From Spartobacteria bacterium (GTDB taxonomy: Bacteria; Verrucomicrobiota; Kiritimatiellia; RZYC01): a DNA stretch of 34,221 nucleotides. The stretch is taken from assembly GCA_009929845.1 (NCBI GenBank), contig RZZM01000012.1:1-34221 (forward strand). Direction: 5' to 3'. This document shows, one piece after another, positions 30,397 to 34,221 of the stretch. Position numbers and translations under genes: made by a program. How positions within the stretch are numbered: the first letter of the stretch is position 1; each line of letters starts with the position of its first letter. The notes beneath the pieces were generated by a model. That model did not search any database, was not told the DNA's origin, and saw only the letters and a program-made list of their open reading frames with translations.

Positions 30397-31560
30397 TCAT
30401 CCAGTATGAACGGTCAGGTTATGGGGCGAGAGTTTCATGTTGTCAACCAGGGTATCCACAACGGTTTCAGCCGCATGCGGGAAAGCCAGTTCCAGCGCCG
30501 ACATTTTCATGGCGGCCATCCGCGGTTCGTCCTGCAGCAGCTTGTCGACCTTGTAGGGAAGGGTCAGGATTTCGCTGCATTTGATGGCCGCGCCGAACTC
30601 CAGGAGATGATCGCTGTTGTGCTCTTCCTGTCCGGGAATCGGCTGATAAATGGCCATGGGCAGTCCACTGGTCATGGCCTCGGCGGTGGTCAGGCCGCCC
30701 GGTTTTCCGATAAACAGATCGGCCATGGCCATCCACTCATGCATCGCCTCGGTATAGCCCTCGATGCGGTATATCGGGTAGTCGCATGCGCTCTTGTCCA
30801 CAAACGTCTGTAAGCGTTCACGCAGCTCAGTGTTCTGTCCGCAGACCACCGCAACCGTCACTTTGGTCTGAAGGCGTTTCATCATCCGCACGACATCCTC
30901 GGCGGAATCGAGTCCGAAGGCGCCCGCGGAAACAAGGATCAGCGGCAGGTCCGGACGGATACCGTAGGCCGCGCGCAGCGCGGCCGGATCATGTGTTTCG
31001 GTAAAGACCGGATCAATGGGAATCCCCGAGACCGTGACCCGTTCCCCTGGAAAGCCCAGCATTTCGAGGTGCGCGCGCGACTCCTCGTGGGCCACGAAAT
31101 AGCGATGAAAGATACGGGAGAGCCACATCGCGTGCACATAGAAATCGGTAACCACAATGGCCAGTCGCGTATCCACCAGGCCTTTGCTGATGATGTGCGA
31201 GATGATCTCCGCCGGCAGGAAATGGGTACAGACCGCGATATCGGGTTTTTCATCGGTGATGCGTTTCACGAGGTCCTGCAGATTCAGCTTATCAAGCATC
31301 AGACGCATTTTATCGCTCTTCCACGGCTCGTTACTGGTCTCGTACCACATGCCCCACAGGTCCGGCGTACGGGTCACCATCTGCTCATACATTCCGCTGT
31401 AAAACTCCCGAAAGATGGCATTGGTATAGTCCAGCGCGTCAATATTGATCACTTCGCCGACCCGCGGATGCCGCGCGGCCACCTTGGCGACCGCCTCCGC
31501 CGCGCGCGTGTGCCCGCTGCCCGACGTCGCATGCAATATCATCATTTTCGACACACTCAT
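30397..31560 (-). CDS. MGDG synthase/processive diacylglycerol glucosyltransferase-like GT-B
   Basis: MMILHATSGSGHTRAAEAVAKV (MGDG_synth N-domain), KPDIAVCTHFLPAEIIS, VVTDFYVHAMWLSRIFHRYFVAHEESR, FIGKPGGLTTAEAMTSGLPM. Start at MSVSKMM. Confidence 0.88.
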   Translation of the reverse strand: MSVSKMMILHATSGSGHTRAAEAVAKVAARHPRVGEVINIDALDYTNAIFREFYSGMYEQMVTRTPDLWGMWYETSNEPWKSDKMRLMLDKLNLQDLVKRITDEKPDIAVCTHFLPAEIISHIISKGLVDTRLAIVVTDFYVHAMWLSRIFHRYFVAHEESRAHLEMLGFPGERVTVSGIPIDPVFTETHDPAALRAAYGIRPDLPLILVSAGAFGLDSAEDVVRMMKRLQTKVTVAVVCGQNTELRERLQTFVDKSACDYPIYRIEGYTEAMHEWMAMADLFIGKPGGLTTAEAMTSGLPMAIYQPIPGQEEHNSDHLLEFGAAIKCSEILTLPYKVDKLLQDEPRMAAMKMSALELAFPHAAETVVDTLVDNMKLSPHNLTVHTG

Positions 31561-31660
31561 GTCATCACCCGCTTTCCGAATAAAACTCAACTTATGTCTA
31601 TACCATACCCCGCCATTGAAACATACCAAGGCCATACAGGGCAATATCAAAGATACCCAT

Positions 31661-31706
31661 GATTCGTGATCCGTCTACGCATGCTGAAAAAATCTGATCA
31701 CGAATC
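31661..31706. repeat. Inverted repeat with GATTCGTGATC / GATCACGAATC arms
   Basis: Perfect 11-bp arms at 31661-31671 and 31696-31706. The right arm continues as a 9-bp word repeat CACGAATCG/CACGAATGG. Confidence 0.85.
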
Positions 31707-31859
31707 GCACGAATGGGTCGATTTTCTGGAAAACAACACCCTCCTTTGCACAAAATCTCCCATTTTCCACCAAAAAACCATTTTCATCCAAAAAAAAACG
31801 CCCATTTTTAGGCCTTTTACGCATTTTTCCATCGGGAAATGGCCATTTTGCCTATTATT

Positions 31860-31946
31860 CCTCTGCGCCTCTGCGCGATTTATCCCCGCCCACTTCCCCG
31901 TGCCCTGCCCAGCCCCTGTCTTGTTTATCGCGCAGAAGCGCAGAGG
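31860..31946. repeat. Inverted repeat with CCTCTGCGCCTCTGCGCGAT arms
   Basis: 31860-31879 versus 31927-31946 (ATCGCGCAGAAGCGCAGAGG), 20-nt arms with one mismatch. Each arm is a 9-bp word doublet. Confidence 0.9.
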
Positions 31947-32132
31947 AGAATGCGGGGACAGAGACGGTGTAAATTTCCATTTTTTGGCATGAAAATGACA
32001 AAGAACAGGGAAATAGCGACGCTTCCCACAAAAAAGTCGGAACGAAAACTTGTACAAGCGAGGGTGACTTTGCTAAGCAGTTGCCTTCAAATATGCATGA
32101 CCGCTAAACGAAGGTATTGAAAGGAAACAACC

Positions 32133-33773
32133 ATGGCAATCAGTCCCCTGGCAGGCAAGCAGGCGCCCAACGAACAGTTGTCGGATATTCCGAAGCTGCT
32201 TGAGCTGTATGCGCGTAACAAACCGGACCTCAGCCATCCGGAACAACAGGTAACGTTCGGCACCTCCGGGCACCGCGGCACGTCCCTGAACAGCACCTTC
32301 ACGGAAACACACATCATGGCCATTACCCAGGCTATCTGTGACTACCGGGCGCAAGCCGGTATCACCGGCCCCCTGTTCCTCGGCAAGGATACCCACGCGC
32401 TCTCCACCCCGGCCACCCGCACCGCCCTGCAGGTCCTGGCGGCCAACGGTGTCATGACGATGATTGACCAGGATGACGGCTTCACCCCCACCCCGGTCAT
32501 CTCGCATGCCATCCTGACCTATAATGATGGACGCGCGGACGGCCTGGCCGACGGCATTGTGGTCACCCCATCGCATAATCCACCGGATAATGGCGGCTTC
32601 AAGTACAATCCATCCAACGGCGGGCCGGCGGACACCGACATCACCGGATGGGTCGCCAAACGCGCCAACGCCCTGATTGCCGACGGCAACACCGGGGTCC
32701 AATGCATGGCCTATGAAGACGCCCTCAACGCGAAAACCACCGTCCGTTACGATTACATCACCCCGTATGTGAACGACCTGGAGAACGTGATCGACCTCGC
32801 CGCCGTAAGCAAGGCGGGGATCAAGATATGCGCCGACGCGCTGGGCGGCTCGGGGCTGGCCTACTGGCGCCCCATTGCCGAACGTTACAACCTGGATATC
32901 ACCATCCGAAACGCCGTGCCCGACCCGACCTTCAGCTTTATGACCGTCGACCGGGACGGAAAAATTCGCATGGACTGCTCGTCCCCCTATGCCATGGCCG
33001 GGCTCATTGACCTGAAAGATGAGTTTGATATCGCCTTCGGCAACGATCCCGATTTTGACCGCCACGGCATTGTCACCAGAAGCGCCGGGCTGATGAACCC
33101 GAATCACTATCTCGCGGTGGCGATCCACTACCTTTTCAGCAATCGCGCCGGTTGGCGCCAGAACGCCGCCGTGGGCAAAACCCTGGTCAGTTCCTCGATG
33201 ATCGACCGGGTGGCCGGCGACCTCGGGCGCGCCCTGTGCGAAGTGCCGGTGGGATTCAAATGGTTTGTCAGCGGCCTGGAGGACGGCTCGTACGGCTTCG
33301 GCGGGGAAGAGAGCGCAGGCGCATCCTTCCTGCGCAAGAACGGAAAGGTCTGGAGCACCGACAAGGACGGCATCATCATGGCGCTGCTCGCCTGTGAAAT
33401 CCTCGCGGTCACAGGCAGGGACCCGGGCGAGCATTACACCGCCCTGACCGAAAAATTCGGCGCGCCGGTATATGCCCGCATGGATGCCCCGGCCAACCGG
33501 GAGGAAAAGGCCCGCCTGGCGGCGCTCTCCCCCGAGCAGGTCACCGCCGAACAGATGGCCGGGGAACCCATCACCGCCAAACTGACCCACGCCCCCGCCA
33601 ATGGCGCGCCCATAGGCGGCCTGAAGGTCTGCACGGAAAACGGCTGGTTTGCCGCGCGCCCGTCCGGCACCGAGGATATTTACAAGATTTATGCCGAGAG
33701 TTTCAAGGGCGAGGCCCACCTCGAACAAATCCAGACCGAAGCCCGTAACATCGTACAGGCCGCGCTGGCATAA
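32133..33773 (+). CDS. pgm: Phosphoglucomutase, alpha-D-glucose phosphate-specific
   Basis: [84 protein letters not shown]. Confidence 0.96.
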   Translation: MAISPLAGKQAPNEQLSDIPKLLELYARNKPDLSHPEQQVTFGTSGHRGTSLNSTFTETHIMAITQAICDYRAQAGITGPLFLGKDTHALSTPATRTALQVLAANGVMTMIDQDDGFTPTPVISHAILTYNDGRADGLADGIVVTPSHNPPDNGGFKYNPSNGGPADTDITGWVAKRANALIADGNTGVQCMAYEDALNAKTTVRYDYITPYVNDLENVIDLAAVSKAGIKICADALGGSGLAYWRPIAERYNLDITIRNAVPDPTFSFMTVDRDGKIRMDCSSPYAMAGLIDLKDEFDIAFGNDPDFDRHGIVTRSAGLMNPNHYLAVAIHYLFSNRAGWRQNAAVGKTLVSSSMIDRVAGDLGRALCEVPVGFKWFVSGLEDGSYGFGGEESAGASFLRKNGKVWSTDKDGIIMALLACEILAVTGRDPGEHYTALTEKFGAPVYARMDAPANREEKARLAALSPEQVTAEQMAGEPITAKLTHAPANGAPIGGLKVCTENGWFAARPSGTEDIYKIYAESFKGEAHLEQIQTEARNIVQAALA

Positions 33774-33825
33774 CATCAGGACCGCGCCGCCGACGGCGTC
33801 GCGGAGGTCAAAAGGAGTTTCGGAC

Positions 33826-34221
33826 GTGAAGTATATCAATCGCGCAAAAGAAGTGATTCAAATCGAGATCGACGCCCTGCAGTCCGTCAGCGCCAACCTG
33901 AACGGCGGGTTCAGCGATGCCGTCCGGTTGATCCTGGAAACCCTGGGCAAAGGCGGGAAAGTGGTCGTCACCGGCATGGGGAAGAGCCTGCACATCGGGC
34001 AGAAAATCGCGTCGACGATGACCAGCACCGGCACCCCGGCCACCGTGTTGCACCCCTCCGAGGCCATGCACGGCGACTTGGGAATACTGCGCGCAAACGA
34101 CATTTTGCTGGCCCTGAGCTACAGCGGAGAATCGGATGAACTGATCGCGCTGCTCCCGATCATCAAGCGGCGCAACATCCCGGTGATTGCGGTGACCGGC
34201 AATCCGGACTCGTCCCTGGCC
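33826..34221 (+). CDS. kdsD: KpsF/GutQ family arabinose-5-phosphate isomerase, truncated by the window end
   Basis: GTG start after AAAGGAG. My translation includes GKVVVTGMGKSLHIGQKIASTMTSTGTPATVLHPSEAMHGDLGIL...LSYSGESDELIALLPIIKRRNIPVIAVTGNPDSSLA. Confidence 0.93.
   Translation, partial: MKYINRAKEVIQIEIDALQSVSANLNGGFSDAVRLILETLGKGGKVVVTGMGKSLHIGQKIASTMTSTGTPATVLHPSEAMHGDLGILRANDILLALSYSGESDELIALLPIIKRRNIPVIAVTGNPDSSLA

Noticed and set aside
31666-31992. 108-aa plus ORF and 119-aa minus ORF in the pgm upstream region
   Set aside because: Both are made of A/T-rich repeats and the inverted word-repeat elements, with no coding signature.
33782-33804. CCGCG-C-CGCCG-A-CGGCG-T-CGCGG hairpin between pgm and kdsD as a terminator
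   Set aside because: The stem is interrupted with a tiny loop, there is no T-tract, and a co-directional gene with a good RBS follows at once. Probably not a terminator.
32073-33839. 588-aa minus-strand ORF antisense to pgm
   Set aside because: Shadow ORF over a clear phosphoglucomutase; low-complexity Gly/His/Val composition.

Overview
This is a 34.2 kb bacterial chromosomal window. It is moderately GC-rich and almost every gene is on the minus strand. Gene content and style suggest a PVC/Kiritimatiellota-like environmental bacterium, which is inference only. Contents from left to right: (1) a GS-GOGAT nitrogen block, gltD (partial)-gltB-glnN (type III glutamine synthetase), with a consensus-perfect sigma-54 promoter and an upstream palindrome ahead of glnN; (2) a truncated DruA/DUF4338-like remnant; (3) a surface-polysaccharide locus: SGNH-like protein, polysaccharide deacetylase, methyltransferase, flippase, GT2, polytopic GT-C-like protein, GT4 and GT2, with several 4-nt gene overlaps; (4) a helically phased array of 7 palindromes just upstream of that operon; (5) two secreted proteins, one with parallel beta-helix-like character and ESDPVW repeats; (6) a yefM-yoeB toxin-antitoxin module with paired TGTACA operator cores; (7) a block SRP RNA (long, Alu-domain form)-dnaX-ybaB/ebfC-recR, in the same order as Bacillus scr-dnaX-yaaK-recR, where dnaX is split into gamma and tau frames exactly at an A10 run; (8) a three-gene operon of an MGDG-synthase-like glycosyltransferase, a YYY/DUF2298 membrane protein and an Agl23-like (TIGR03663) protein with a PA14-like C-terminus; (9) pgm and a partial KpsF/KdsD isomerase. 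Four intergenic spots carry different short words repeated at a 9-bp period, three of them in inverted arrangements. The strongest points for follow-up are the dnaX slippage architecture, the long SRP RNA with an apparent extra hairpin, the phased palindrome array, the Agl23/YYY operon and the 9-bp word repeats.
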